Shown: positions 1-6,917 of the stretch, in pieces
Position numbering within the stretch: position 1 is the stretch's first letter
Layout of the letters: every line of letters starts with the position of its first letter
NCBI GenBank assembly: GCA_016177555.1
Contig: JACOVB010000346.1
Coordinates: 1 to 6,917, forward strand
DNA length: 6,917 bases
Source of the DNA: Candidatus Rokuibacteriota bacterium
GTDB taxonomy: Bacteria; Methylomirabilota; Methylomirabilia; Rokubacteriales; CSP1-6
Reading direction: 5' to 3'
Made by a program: the position numbers and the translations under genes
The notes under the pieces: model-generated
The model's input: the letters and a program-made list of their open reading frames with translations, nothing else
Databases searched by the model: none
What the model was told of the DNA's origin: nothing

Positions 1-228
1 AGGCATCCCCTTGCGCGATGACAGCACAGGCCGGGCAAGGTTTCTGCATAGATCGAATCCCGTGCCTCCTCGGCGTGACGGGGAGGTTGACAGCGGCCCG
101 GGGGCAGAGGTGGTCTCACGGCAGAAAGGGAGATGAATTCAATATGTTGTCTTGGTGGTATCGAACTTGGCCCACGATAACCCCGGCATCGTCCCGCTGA
201 GAATCGGGGGTACACAACGTGGCCGCGA
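1..228. other. Leader region upstream of the NRPS operon, no gene supported
   Basis: Stops occur in the frame of the downstream carrier gene at 19, 49, 76, 88 and 178. A short frame open from the window edge to a stop at 198-200 encodes nothing recognisable. The stretch 130-180 is visibly richer in A and T than the rest of the window, as expected for a promoter or leader. There is a perfect TTGACA at 87-92, but no convincing -10 hexamer lies 16-18 bases downstream. A weak pair TTGGTG (152-157) and GATAAC (176-181), 18 bases apart, is the best sigma70-like alternative and is not strong. A 5-bp inverted repeat, CCTCC (65-69) with GGAGG (82-86), is too short to call a terminator. The operon promoter probably lies here or further left. 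Confidence 0.35.
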
Positions 229-585
229 GTGACACTCCGCGTCGCCACTTCTCACGGCGTGGGGCGGAAGCCGCCCGCGCCGAGTAGCCGCCCGGCTCCG
301 ATGGCCGCGGTCGCCCCGTTCGCCGATCCCCTCGCGCAGTCCATTCCCGCGCGCTTCGAGCGGGAGGTTCTCGGGCTCGACCGGGTCGGCGCCGGCGACG
401 ACTTCCTCGATCTCGGCGGCCACTCGCTCCTGGCCACCCGGATCACCTCCCGGGTGCTCGACCGCTTCCACGTCGATCTGCCCCTGGCCGCCGTCTTCGA
501 AGCTCCGGCGGTCACCGGGCTCGCCGTGACCATCCTCGGGCACCGCGTCGTGGGAGCGGGGCTCGCCGACCTGGGTCGTTCATGA
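229..585 (+). CDS. Small free-standing peptidyl-carrier (PCP) protein
   Basis: A 118-residue protein with one thiolation (PP-binding) domain from about residue 33 to 105. The phosphopantetheine site is the motif [15 protein letters not shown], with the attachment serine at residue 66 (codon 424-426). A helix-1 segment precedes it ([12 protein letters not shown]), and the usual [16 protein letters not shown] stretch follows. Such a domain carries an acyl or aminoacyl group as a thioester in the cytoplasm; a phosphopantetheinyl transferase must activate it. The GGHSL form resembles the elongation carrier PCP2 of the next gene more than its PCP1. No A or C domain is attached. The start is uncertain: GTG at 229 is the longest, but ATG at 301 gives 94 residues and trims a Pro/Arg-rich, featureless lead. 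Neither has a clear Shine-Dalgarno sequence. The gene ends in a 4-base overlap with the NRPS gene. It could be a true in-trans carrier or the trimmed end of an A-PCP protein; the domain call is firm, the function is not. Confidence 0.8.
   Translation: MTLRVATSHGVGRKPPAPSSRPAPMAAVAPFADPLAQSIPARFEREVLGLDRVGAGDDFLDLGGHSLLATRITSRVLDRFHVDLPLAAVFEAPAVTGLAVTILGHRVVGAGLADLGRS
582..585 (+). other. ATGA start/stop overlap between carrier gene and NRPS gene
   Basis: The TGA stop of the carrier gene (583-585) overlaps the ATG of the NRPS gene (582-584). No good Shine-Dalgarno sequence lies at normal spacing before this ATG, so translation of the large NRPS probably depends on ribosomes terminating on the carrier gene. 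This supports expression of the carrier gene as a real reading frame. Confidence 0.75.
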
Positions 586-3500
586 CCACGACGAACGACG
601 CGCTCTCGGTTCACGGCCTGCTGCGCCTCCAGGCGCAGCAGCGCGCGGAGGCCGTCGCCATCGCCGCGCCGGGCCGGCGCCCTCTGACATACGGCCGCCT
701 CCTTGGACACGTGGACGAGGTGGTCCGGACGCTCCGCGGGATGGGGATAGGGCGGAACGATCGTGTCGCGCTCGCCCTCCCCGAGGGCCCGGAGATGGCG
801 GTGGCATTCCTGGGCGTGGCGGCCGGCGCCACATGTGTCCCGCTCAACCCGGCCTGGCCGGCGGCCGAGTACGCCGCCCACCTCGCCGATCTCGCCGCCC
901 GGGCGCTCTTGATCCCGGCCGGCCAGGAGACGCCGGCGCGGACCGTGGCCCTCGCTCAAGGCATCGCCCTCATCGAGCTCGCCCCGGTGCCGGGTGGACA
1001 GGCGGGGCTCTTCACGCTCCACGGCGCCGCAGGGGCGCGGCCCGCGACGCCGGGCTCGGCCCGGTCATCCGACGTGGCGCTGCTGCTCCAGACCTCCGGG
1101 ACCACGGCGCGCCCGAAGCGAGTGCCGCTCACCCACGCGAACCTCGCTGCCTCGGCGCAGGGCATCGCCGCTTCTCTCGGGCTGGGCGCCGAGGATCGCT
1201 GCCTCGACGTGATGCCGCTATTCCACATCCACGGCCTCATGGTGCTCCTGGCCTCCCTCGCGGCCGGCGGCAGCGTGGCCTGCCCGCCCCGCTTCGACGT
1301 GGCGAGGTTCGGCGCGTGGCTGGAGGAGCTGCGCCCCACGTGGTACTCGGCGGTCCCCACGATGCACCGGGCCATCGTCACGCTCGGGGGGCTCACCCCT
1401 TCGCCTGCCGCCCGCGCGCCCCTGCGGCTTGTCCGCTCCTCCTCGGCTCCCCTGCCGCCCCGGCTCGGAATCGAGATCGAGGTGCTCTTCGGCGCTCCCG
1501 TGATCGAGGCCTACGGGATGACCGAGGCCTCACACCAGATCGCGAGCAATCCGCTCCCGCCCCGGCCGCGCAAGCCGGGATCGGTGGGCATCGCCGCGGG
1601 CGCCGAGGTCGCGGTCCTCGACGGCGAGGGACGGCCAGTCCCGACGGGCACCCAGGGGGAGATCGCCATCCGCGGTCCAGGAGTGACGGCGGGCTACGAG
1701 AACGAGCCGGCCACCCATGCGTTCACCAACGGGTGGCTCCGCACCGGGGACCTGGGGCATCTCGACCCCGACGGCTACCTGTTCATCACGGGCCGCCTGA
1801 AGGAGCTGATCAACCGCGGCGGCGAGAAGATCGCCCCGCGCGAGGTGGAGGACGTCCTCGGGACCCATCCGGCTGTCGCCGAGGCGGTTGTCTTTCCGAT
1901 CCCCCACCCCACACTGGGAGAAGATGTGGGCGCCGCGGTGGTCCTGCGAACCGGCTCCCAGGCCGCCGAGCAGGACCTCCGCCGGTTTGTGGCCGAGCGG
2001 CTCGCCAACTTCAAGGTGCCAGGTCGGATGCTGCTCGTCGACCGGATCCCCACGGGCGCGACCGGCAAGCCCCAGCGGACGAGGCTCGCCGAGCAGCTCG
2101 GCCTGCAGGCCGGCGCGCGACTTCACACCGCCGCGGCGTCCGGGCCGCCGAGGACGCCCACCGAAAGCGCTCTCGCGGAGATCTGGGCCGCGGTGCTGGG
2201 CCTCGAGGCCGTCGGCATCCAGGATGACTTCTTCGCGCTGGGCGGCGACTCCATTCACGCCATGCTGATCGCCTCACGCGTCCGTGACGCGTTGGGCGTC
2301 GAGCTGCCGCTGTCGAGCATCTTCCAGACGCCGACCGTGGCCGGTCTGGCGGGGTCCCTCGCCTTCGCGCGTGAGAGGCGACAGGCCTCCGGGGCACCGC
2401 TCGTCCGGGCCGCGTCGGGACACCGCGGCCGCCGCGCCTCGTTCGCGCAGGAACGCTTCTGGCTCCTGGATCAGCTCGTTCCCGACCCCGCCCTCTACAA
2501 CGTGCCGATGCACTTCCGGCTCGAGGGACCGCTGGACGGTACCGCGATCGAGCGGAGCCTTCAGGAGATCGTGAGCCGGCACGAGACCCTGCGGACCACC
2601 TTCACCGCGGCCGAAGGAGATCTCCTCCAGGTCGTCGCGCCAAGCCTCGATCTGGCCCTGCCCCTCAGCGACCTGCGCCGCCTGGCCCCGGCCGAGCGGG
2701 AAGCCGAGGCCCGGCGACTTCTCGCCGAGGAAAACCGGCGGCCCTTCGATCTCGGGGCGGGGCCTCTCGTCCGCGCTCGGCTGCTGAGCCTCGGGCGGGA
2801 GGAGCACTGGCTGCTCCTCACGCTCCACCACATCGTCTGCGACGGATGGGCCCGCGAAGTGCTGGCCCGCGAGCTCGGCACCCTGTACGGAGCCTTCGCC
2901 ACCGACCAGCCCTCGCCCCTGCCGGAGCTGCCCATCCAGTACGCGGACTTCGCCGAGTGGCAGCGCGCGGCCCTCACCGGCGCCGTGCTGGAGGCGCGGT
3001 TGGCCCGCTGGAAGCAGGAGCTGGGAGACAGGCTCCCCGAGATTCTTCTGCCCACCGACAGGCCGCGGCTCCCGATGCCGAGTTTCCGGCGCGCGAGCGA
3101 GACCATCACGCTGTCCCGCGCGCTGTCCCAGGCGCTCCACTCACTGAGCCGGCAGGAAGGGGCCAGCCTGTTCATGACGCTCGTGGCCGCCTTCCAGACG
3201 CTGCTCCACCGCTACACGGGAGAGGACCAGATCGTCATCGGGTCGAGCGTCGCGGGGCGAAACCGCGTCGAGCTCGAGAACCTCATCGGTGTCTTCGCCG
3301 ACTTCCTGATTCTCCGCACCGATCTCTCCGGGGACCCCGAGTTCCTGGAGCTGCTCCGCCGCGCGCGTCATGTCGCGCTGCGAGCCTATGCCGATCAGGA
3401 CCTCCCCTTCCAGAGGCTCGTCGAGGCGCTCCAACCGGATCAGGATCCGCGGCGGCGCGCCGCGCTGCGGGTGAGCCTGGACATGGAGAACTTCCCTGAG

Positions 3501-5675
3501 GCCGATCTCACCCTTCCCGGGCTCGCCGTGAGCCGTCTCGCCACGCCGGAGGTCGGATCCACGCTCGATCTCAGCCTCACGGCGCGAGAGGACGAAGCGG
3601 GGATCCATCTCAGCCTGGCGTACAGCACGGACCTCTTCGACCCGGGCACAGCGAGCCGGATGCTCGGCCATCTGCAGACCCTGCTGGAGGGGGCCGCGGC
3701 CGATCCGCGCCGGCGGCTCTCGGCGCTCCCCCTCCTGCGCCCGGCCGAGCGCCAGCAATTGCTCGTCGAGTGGAACGACACGCGGACCGAGTTCCCCGCC
3801 GGGGCCTGCGTGCATCACCTTGTCGAGGCGCAGGTGGAGCGGACGCCCGACGCGGTGGCCGTGGTCCATGACGGCGTGGAGATCAGCTACCGCGAGCTCA
3901 ACCGGCGGGCCAATCGCCTCGCCCACCATCTCGGAGCGCTCGGGGTGGGGCCCGATGTCCTCGTGGGCATATGTGCTCAGCGCTCCGTCGAGATGATCGT
4001 GGGGCTCCTGGGCATCCTCAAGGCCGGTGGGGCATACCTGCCGCTCGATCCGAGCTACCCGGCCGACCGTCTGAGCTTCATGCTCGAGGATGCGCGCCCG
4101 CGCCTGGTTCTGACCCAGGAGCGTCTGCTCGCGAGGATGCCGTCCGACACGGTCCCGATGCTCTGTCTCGACCGCGATCGCCCTCGGTTCGACGCGGAGG
4201 ACGGGACCACTCCCTCCGTGGCGTGCCAGGCGGACCAGCTCGCGTACGTGATCTACACCTCGGGATCGACGGGGAGACCCAAGGGGACCCTCCTCGCCCA
4301 TCGAGGGGTGGTCAACTGCCTCGCCTTCGTCGCCAGGACCTACGACCTCGTGGCCGCGGACGTGGCGCTGTGGCTCACCTCCATCTCCTTCGACGCCTCC
4401 GTCCGCTGCATCTTCGGCCCGCTCGCGACGGGCGGCCGCCTGGTGCTCCTGACCGACGAGGAGGTCTCGGACCCGGCGGCGGTGCTCGCCCACATCCACG
4501 AGCAGCAGATCACCGTCATCCTGGCGATCGTCCCCCCCATGCTACGCGCGCTCACCCGCGCCGCCGAGGAGACGGCGCGGCCGGCCCGGTCCCTGCGCTT
4601 CGTGCTGCCGAGCGGCGAGGCGCTCCCCACCGTCGACTGCAGGCGCGCGGCGGCGCTGCTGTGCCCGGCGGCAAGGATCGTCAACCAGTACGGCCCCACC
4701 GAGTGCACGATGTTCTCGACCTATCACTTCGGCACCGCGGAGGACCACGCGCGGGAGGTCGTGCCGATCGGCCGGCCCATCGCCAACGCCAGGGTCTATA
4801 TCCTCGACCGGGCCCTCAACCCGGTCCCCGTCGGGGTGCCGGGTGAGATCCATCTGGGCGGCGTCGGCCTGGCGCGGGGGTACCTGAACCGGCCGGAGCT
4901 CACGGCCGAGAAGTTCATCGCCGACCCCTTCGACGCGGCATCGGGATCTCGCCTCTACAAGACTGGGGACCTGGGGCGCTACCTCCCCGACGGCGCCATC
5001 GAGTTCCTGGGCCGCCTCGATTACCAGGTGAAGATCGGCGGCGTCCGGGTGGAGCTCGGTGAGATCGAGGTCGTGCTCGCCCAGCACCCGGACTTGCGAG
5101 AGGTGGCGGTGGTGGCGCGCGAGGACCTGCCGGCAGACCGGCGGCTCGTGGCCTACATTGTCCCCGGCCGGCAGCCCGCTCCGGAGCCGGCCGGGCTCCG
5201 CCGCTTCCTTCAGGAGCGGCTCCCGTTCGTCATGGTACCCGCCCAGTTCGTCATGCTCGAGGCGCTGCCGCTCACTCCCAACGGCAAGGTGAACCGCCGC
5301 GCCCTGCCGGCGCCGGATCTCACGCCGATGGAGCGGAGATTCGTGGCCCCGCGGACCCCGCTGGAAACCACCCTCTGCGAGATCTGGGCCGGCATCCTCG
5401 GCCGCGAGCAGGTGGGGGTCGATGATGACTTCTTCGACCTGGGCGGTCACTCTCTGCTGGCCCTGCGCCTGCTCTCGCGCGTCCGCAGCCGATTCCACGT
5501 GGACCTTCCGCTCCGGGCCCTCTTCGATGCTCCCCGCGTCGCCGATCTCGCCACGCTCATCGTCGAGAGCCACGCCCGGGAGGCCGACCCCGACGAGCTG
5601 GCCGGGCTGCTTCGCGAGCTGGGGGAGCTCTCCGACGAGGACGCCCGCCGGTTGCTCGAGGATCGGACCGCATGA
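582..5675 (+). CDS. Two-module NRPS, A-PCP-C-A-PCP, with acyl-CoA-ligase-type loading domain
   Basis: A complete 1697-residue synthetase. A1 (about 10-505) has the P-loop TSGTTARPK (171-179), MPLFHIHG (211-218), [11 protein letters not shown] (309-319), TGD (388-390), [13 protein letters not shown] (404-416) and catalytic Lys496. These, with the NPLPP...[11 protein letters not shown] stretch, match oxalyl-CoA synthetase/Fum10p-type ligases rather than amino-acid A domains. PCP1 (523-597) has GGDS with Ser557. C1 (620-1058) shows [22 protein letters not shown] (666-674) and active-site HHIVCDG (749-755, base His750), but an odd C5 motif, IGVFADF (902-908). A2 (1077-1580) is a typical amino-acid A domain: [11 protein letters not shown] (1225-1235), FDASVR (1270-1275), NQYGPTEC (1368-1375), YKTGD (1459-1463), Lys1569. 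PCP2 (1592-1660) has GGHSL with Ser1624. An acidic helical tail (1662-1697) may dock with the next protein. It probably loads a carboxylic acid on PCP1 and condenses it with the A2 amino acid; both substrates are unidentified. There is no E or TE domain. The ATG at 582 is set by the overlap with the carrier gene. Confidence 0.93.
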   Translation: MTTTNDALSVHGLLRLQAQQRAEAVAIAAPGRRPLTYGRLLGHVDEVVRTLRGMGIGRNDRVALALPEGPEMAVAFLGVAAGATCVPLNPAWPAAEYAAHLADLAARALLIPAGQETPARTVALAQGIALIELAPVPGGQAGLFTLHGAAGARPATPGSARSSDVALLLQTSGTTARPKRVPLTHANLAASAQGIAASLGLGAEDRCLDVMPLFHIHGLMVLLASLAAGGSVACPPRFDVARFGAWLEELRPTWYSAVPTMHRAIVTLGGLTPSPAARAPLRLVRSSSAPLPPRLGIEIEVLFGAPVIEAYGMTEASHQIASNPLPPRPRKPGSVGIAAGAEVAVLDGEGRPVPTGTQGEIAIRGPGVTAGYENEPATHAFTNGWLRTGDLGHLDPDGYLFITGRLKELINRGGEKIAPREVEDVLGTHPAVAEAVVFPIPHPTLGEDVGAAVVLRTGSQAAEQDLRRFVAERLANFKVPGRMLLVDRIPTGATGKPQRTRLAEQLGLQAGARLHTAAASGPPRTPTESALAEIWAAVLGLEAVGIQDDFFALGGDSIHAMLIASRVRDALGVELPLSSIFQTPTVAGLAGSLAFARERRQASGAPLVRAASGHRGRRASFAQERFWLLDQLVPDPALYNVPMHFRLEGPLDGTAIERSLQEIVSRHETLRTTFTAAEGDLLQVVAPSLDLALPLSDLRRLAPAEREAEARRLLAEENRRPFDLGAGPLVRARLLSLGREEHWLLLTLHHIVCDGWAREVLARELGTLYGAFATDQPSPLPELPIQYADFAEWQRAALTGAVLEARLARWKQELGDRLPEILLPTDRPRLPMPSFRRASETITLSRALSQALHSLSRQEGASLFMTLVAAFQTLLHRYTGEDQIVIGSSVAGRNRVELENLIGVFADFLILRTDLSGDPEFLELLRRARHVALRAYADQDLPFQRLVEALQPDQDPRRRAALRVSLDMENFPEADLTLPGLAVSRLATPEVGSTLDLSLTAREDEAGIHLSLAYSTDLFDPGTASRMLGHLQTLLEGAAADPRRRLSALPLLRPAERQQLLVEWNDTRTEFPAGACVHHLVEAQVERTPDAVAVVHDGVEISYRELNRRANRLAHHLGALGVGPDVLVGICAQRSVEMIVGLLGILKAGGAYLPLDPSYPADRLSFMLEDARPRLVLTQERLLARMPSDTVPMLCLDRDRPRFDAEDGTTPSVACQADQLAYVIYTSGSTGRPKGTLLAHRGVVNCLAFVARTYDLVAADVALWLTSISFDASVRCIFGPLATGGRLVLLTDEEVSDPAAVLAHIHEQQITVILAIVPPMLRALTRAAEETARPARSLRFVLPSGEALPTVDCRRAAALLCPAARIVNQYGPTECTMFSTYHFGTAEDHAREVVPIGRPIANARVYILDRALNPVPVGVPGEIHLGGVGLARGYLNRPELTAEKFIADPFDAASGSRLYKTGDLGRYLPDGAIEFLGRLDYQVKIGGVRVELGEIEVVLAQHPDLREVAVVAREDLPADRRLVAYIVPGRQPAPEPAGLRRFLQERLPFVMVPAQFVMLEALPLTPNGKVNRRALPAPDLTPMERRFVAPRTPLETTLCEIWAGILGREQVGVDDDFFDLGGHSLLALRLLSRVRSRFHVDLPLRALFDAPRVADLATLIVESHAREADPDELAGLLRELGELSDEDARRLLEDRTA
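5658..5662 (+). promoter_or_regulatory. Ribosome-binding site for the downstream NRPS gene
   Basis: GAGGA, nine bases before the ATG at 5672, lies inside the last codons of the upstream synthetase. It supports 5672 as the true start. Confidence 0.6.
5672..5675 (+). other. ATGA start/stop overlap between the two NRPS genes
   Basis: The ATG of the downstream gene (5672-5674) overlaps the TGA of the upstream gene (5673-5675). The same arrangement occurs at 582-585, so all three genes are probably translated in a coupled fashion and in similar amounts, as expected for subunits of one assembly line. Confidence 0.8.
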
Positions 5676-6917
5676 GCGGCCCCGGCCGAGAGGCGAAGGA
5701 CCTCCGCGCGAGGATCGCCGCGCTCTCTCCGGAGAAGCGCGCGCTGCTCGAGCGCCGGCTCATGGGTCCGGGCACCCCGCCGGACGCCGGGGTCCTGCGC
5801 GCGGAGCCCTCGGACCGGCACGCGCTCTCGTACGCTCAGCAGCGGTTGTGGTTCCTCGATCAGCTGGAGCCGGGCAGTACCGTGTACAACGTGCCGAGGG
5901 CGGTGCGCCTCGTCGGCGCCCTGGATCTGGACACCCTTCGCCGGGCGCTCGACGCCATCGTGGCGCGCCACGAGTCGTTGCGGACGACGTTCTACACGGC
6001 GGACGGCGAGGCGGTCCAGCTGATCGGGGAGGCCCGGCCTGTGGATCTGCCCGTGGTGGATCTCTCCGAGTGGCCTGAACCCCAGCGCGAGGTGGAGACC
6101 GAGCGGGTGCTCGCCGCCGAGGCACGGCGGCCCTTCGACCTTCAGCGAGACCTGATGCTGCGAGGACTTGTGGTCCGGCTGGGGCCGAGGGAGCAGGTGC
6201 TGCTCCTCGTCATGCACCACATCGCCTCGGACGGCTGGTCCGTGGGCATCCTTCTCCAGGAGATCTCCGACCTCTACGGCGCCTTCTCCCACGGCGAGCC
6301 CTCGCCCCTGCACCCCCTGCCCATCCAGTACGCCGATTACGCCGCCTGGCAGCGCCAGTGGCTCCAGGGCGAGCCGCTTACCCGTCAGCTCGCTTACTGG
6401 ACGCGCCAGCTCGATGGCTCCCCCGCCCATCTCGAGCTGCCCACCGACCACCCGCGCCCGCCCATCCTCTCCAACCGCGGCGCGCAGACTACCCGCCTGC
6501 TTCCCCGCCCGCTCACCGAGGCCGTCAAGACCATCGGCCGCGGCGAGCAGGCCACGCTCTTCATGACGCTCGCCGCCGCCTTCCAGACTCTCCTCCATCG
6601 CTATACGGGACAGGACGATCTCGTCGTCGGCACCGCCATCGCCGGCCGGCCGCGCGTCGAGATCGAGCCTCTCATCGGCTTCTTCGTGAACACCCTCGTC
6701 CTCCGCTCCGATTCCTCCGGCGACCCGCCGTTCCGCGACTTCCTCCGCCGCGTGCGCGACACCGCGCTGGGCGCCTACGCCCATCAGGACCTCCCCTTCG
6801 ACCGGCTCGTCGAGGCCCTCCGCCCCGAGCGCTCCCTCGACCGCGCCCCCCTCGTTCAGACCCTGTTCGTCCTCCAGGATCCCGCTCGCGCCTCCTTCTC
6901 GCTCGACGGCCTCACCG
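5672..6917 (+). CDS. NRPS subunit, N-terminal condensation domain (partial, runs off right edge)
   Basis: The frame is open from the ATG at 5672 to the window end (415 codons); the 3' part is missing. Residues 1-31 form a basic helical head containing LSPEKRALLERRL (18-30), common before C domains and a likely docking segment for the acidic tail of the preceding synthetase. The C domain follows: SYAQQRLWFLDQL (53-65), RHESLRTTF (99-107), active-site HHIASDG (182-188, base His183), IQYADYAAWQRQ, IGFFVNT (335-341) and HQDLPFDRLVEAL (from 371). All core motifs are intact and of the standard LCL type (L-aminoacyl donor and acceptor), fitting the lack of an epimerase upstream. It should condense the chain from PCP2 of the upstream protein with the next amino acid; an A-PCP pair is expected beyond the edge. 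Codon choice changes sharply near 6236. The start is supported by GAGGA nine bases upstream and by the ATGA overlap. Confidence 0.92.
   Translation, partial: MSGPGREAKDLRARIAALSPEKRALLERRLMGPGTPPDAGVLRAEPSDRHALSYAQQRLWFLDQLEPGSTVYNVPRAVRLVGALDLDTLRRALDAIVARHESLRTTFYTADGEAVQLIGEARPVDLPVVDLSEWPEPQREVETERVLAAEARRPFDLQRDLMLRGLVVRLGPREQVLLLVMHHIASDGWSVGILLQEISDLYGAFSHGEPSPLHPLPIQYADYAAWQRQWLQGEPLTRQLAYWTRQLDGSPAHLELPTDHPRPPILSNRGAQTTRLLPRPLTEAVKTIGRGEQATLFMTLAAAFQTLLHRYTGQDDLVVGTAIAGRPRVEIEPLIGFFVNTLVLRSDSSGDPPFRDFLRRVRDTALGAYAHQDLPFDRLVEALRPERSLDRAPLVQTLFVLQDPARASFSLDGLT

Noticed and set aside
44..70. GATCGAATCCCGTGCC resembles the 3' half of a tRNA T-arm
   Set aside because: The 5' side (CATAG) does not pair with CCCGT and no acceptor, anticodon or D arm can be drawn.
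65..86. CCTCC/GGAGG inverted repeat as a terminator
   Set aside because: Only five base pairs with a 12-base loop and no T run after it.
87..92. Perfect TTGACA as a promoter -35 box
   Set aside because: No -10-like hexamer at 16-18 bases; a single hexamer in a GC-rich region is not enough.
18..200. 60-codon frame near the left edge
   Set aside because: No recognisable motif and no clear ribosome-binding site; it is open to the window edge, so a tail of an upstream gene cannot be excluded, but nothing supports it.
252..1022. Long minus-strand open frame over the carrier gene and the start of the large synthetase
   Set aside because: It is a shadow of GC-rich coding sequence; the translation is low-complexity Arg/Gly/Glu-rich with no recognisable domain, while the + strand has clear PCP and ligase motifs.
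833..2227. 464-codon + strand frame overlapping A1 in another frame
   Set aside because: Arg/Gly/Pro-rich out-of-frame translation; the A1 frame carries all the ligase motifs.
2439..2600. Dual epimerization/condensation activity in C1
   Set aside because: The extra N-terminal HH...GD motif of dual domains is not visible before or within this region.
3141..4499. 452-codon minus-strand frame inside the large synthetase
   Set aside because: It lies wholly opposite well-conserved C1 and A2 motifs. Its length is explained by G/C at third positions, and its product has no domain I recognise.
5422..6078. + strand frame spanning the gene 2/gene 3 junction
   Set aside because: Out of frame with both PCP2 and the condensation domain, whose motifs are continuous in their own frames.
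5447..6784. 445-codon minus-strand frame opposite PCP2 and the gene 3 condensation domain
   Set aside because: Antisense shadow; it crosses the junction of two clear + strand genes and has no recognisable domain.

Overview
The window is a high-GC stretch (G or C at most third codon positions) from a bacterial secondary-metabolite locus. It holds part of a nonribosomal peptide synthetase (NRPS) operon read entirely on the + strand. Base composition and domain style would fit a high-GC, probably uncultured or soil-type bacterium (Actinomycetota, Myxococcota, Acidobacteriota and Rokubacteria-like lineages are all possible). No rRNA, tRNA or housekeeping gene is present to fix the taxonomy, so this is inference.

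Layout. Positions 1-228 hold no gene I can support; they are less GC-rich around 130-180 and may contain the operon's leader. Gene 1 (229-585) encodes a small protein with a single peptidyl-carrier (PCP) domain. Gene 2 (582-5675, 1697 aa) is a complete two-module NRPS with the order A1-PCP1-C1-A2-PCP2. Gene 3 (5672 to beyond 6917) starts with a condensation domain and runs off the right edge. Both junctions are 4-base ATGA overlaps, so the three genes are very probably one translationally coupled operon.

How they work together. A1 is not an ordinary amino-acid adenylation domain. Its motifs match the oxalyl-CoA synthetase (AAE3/Pcs60)/Fum10p group of acyl-CoA ligases, which suggests that a carboxylic acid, possibly a di- or polycarboxylic acid, is activated and loaded on PCP1 (Ser557) as the starter. 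C1 would join this acyl group to an amino acid activated by A2 and held on PCP2 (Ser1624). The C domain of gene 3 would then pass the acylated amino acid to the next residue. No epimerase, methyltransferase, MbtH-like protein, reductase or thioesterase is visible; chain release must be encoded downstream. The role of the lone carrier protein at the head of the operon is unclear: it may be a real in-trans carrier or the trimmed end of an older A-PCP protein.

The points most worth following are the oxalyl-CoA-synthetase-like loading domain, the altered C5 motif of the condensation domain next to it, the unfamiliar specificity residues of A2, the orphan carrier gene, and an abrupt codon-usage change inside the gene 3 condensation domain that suggests a recombination joint.
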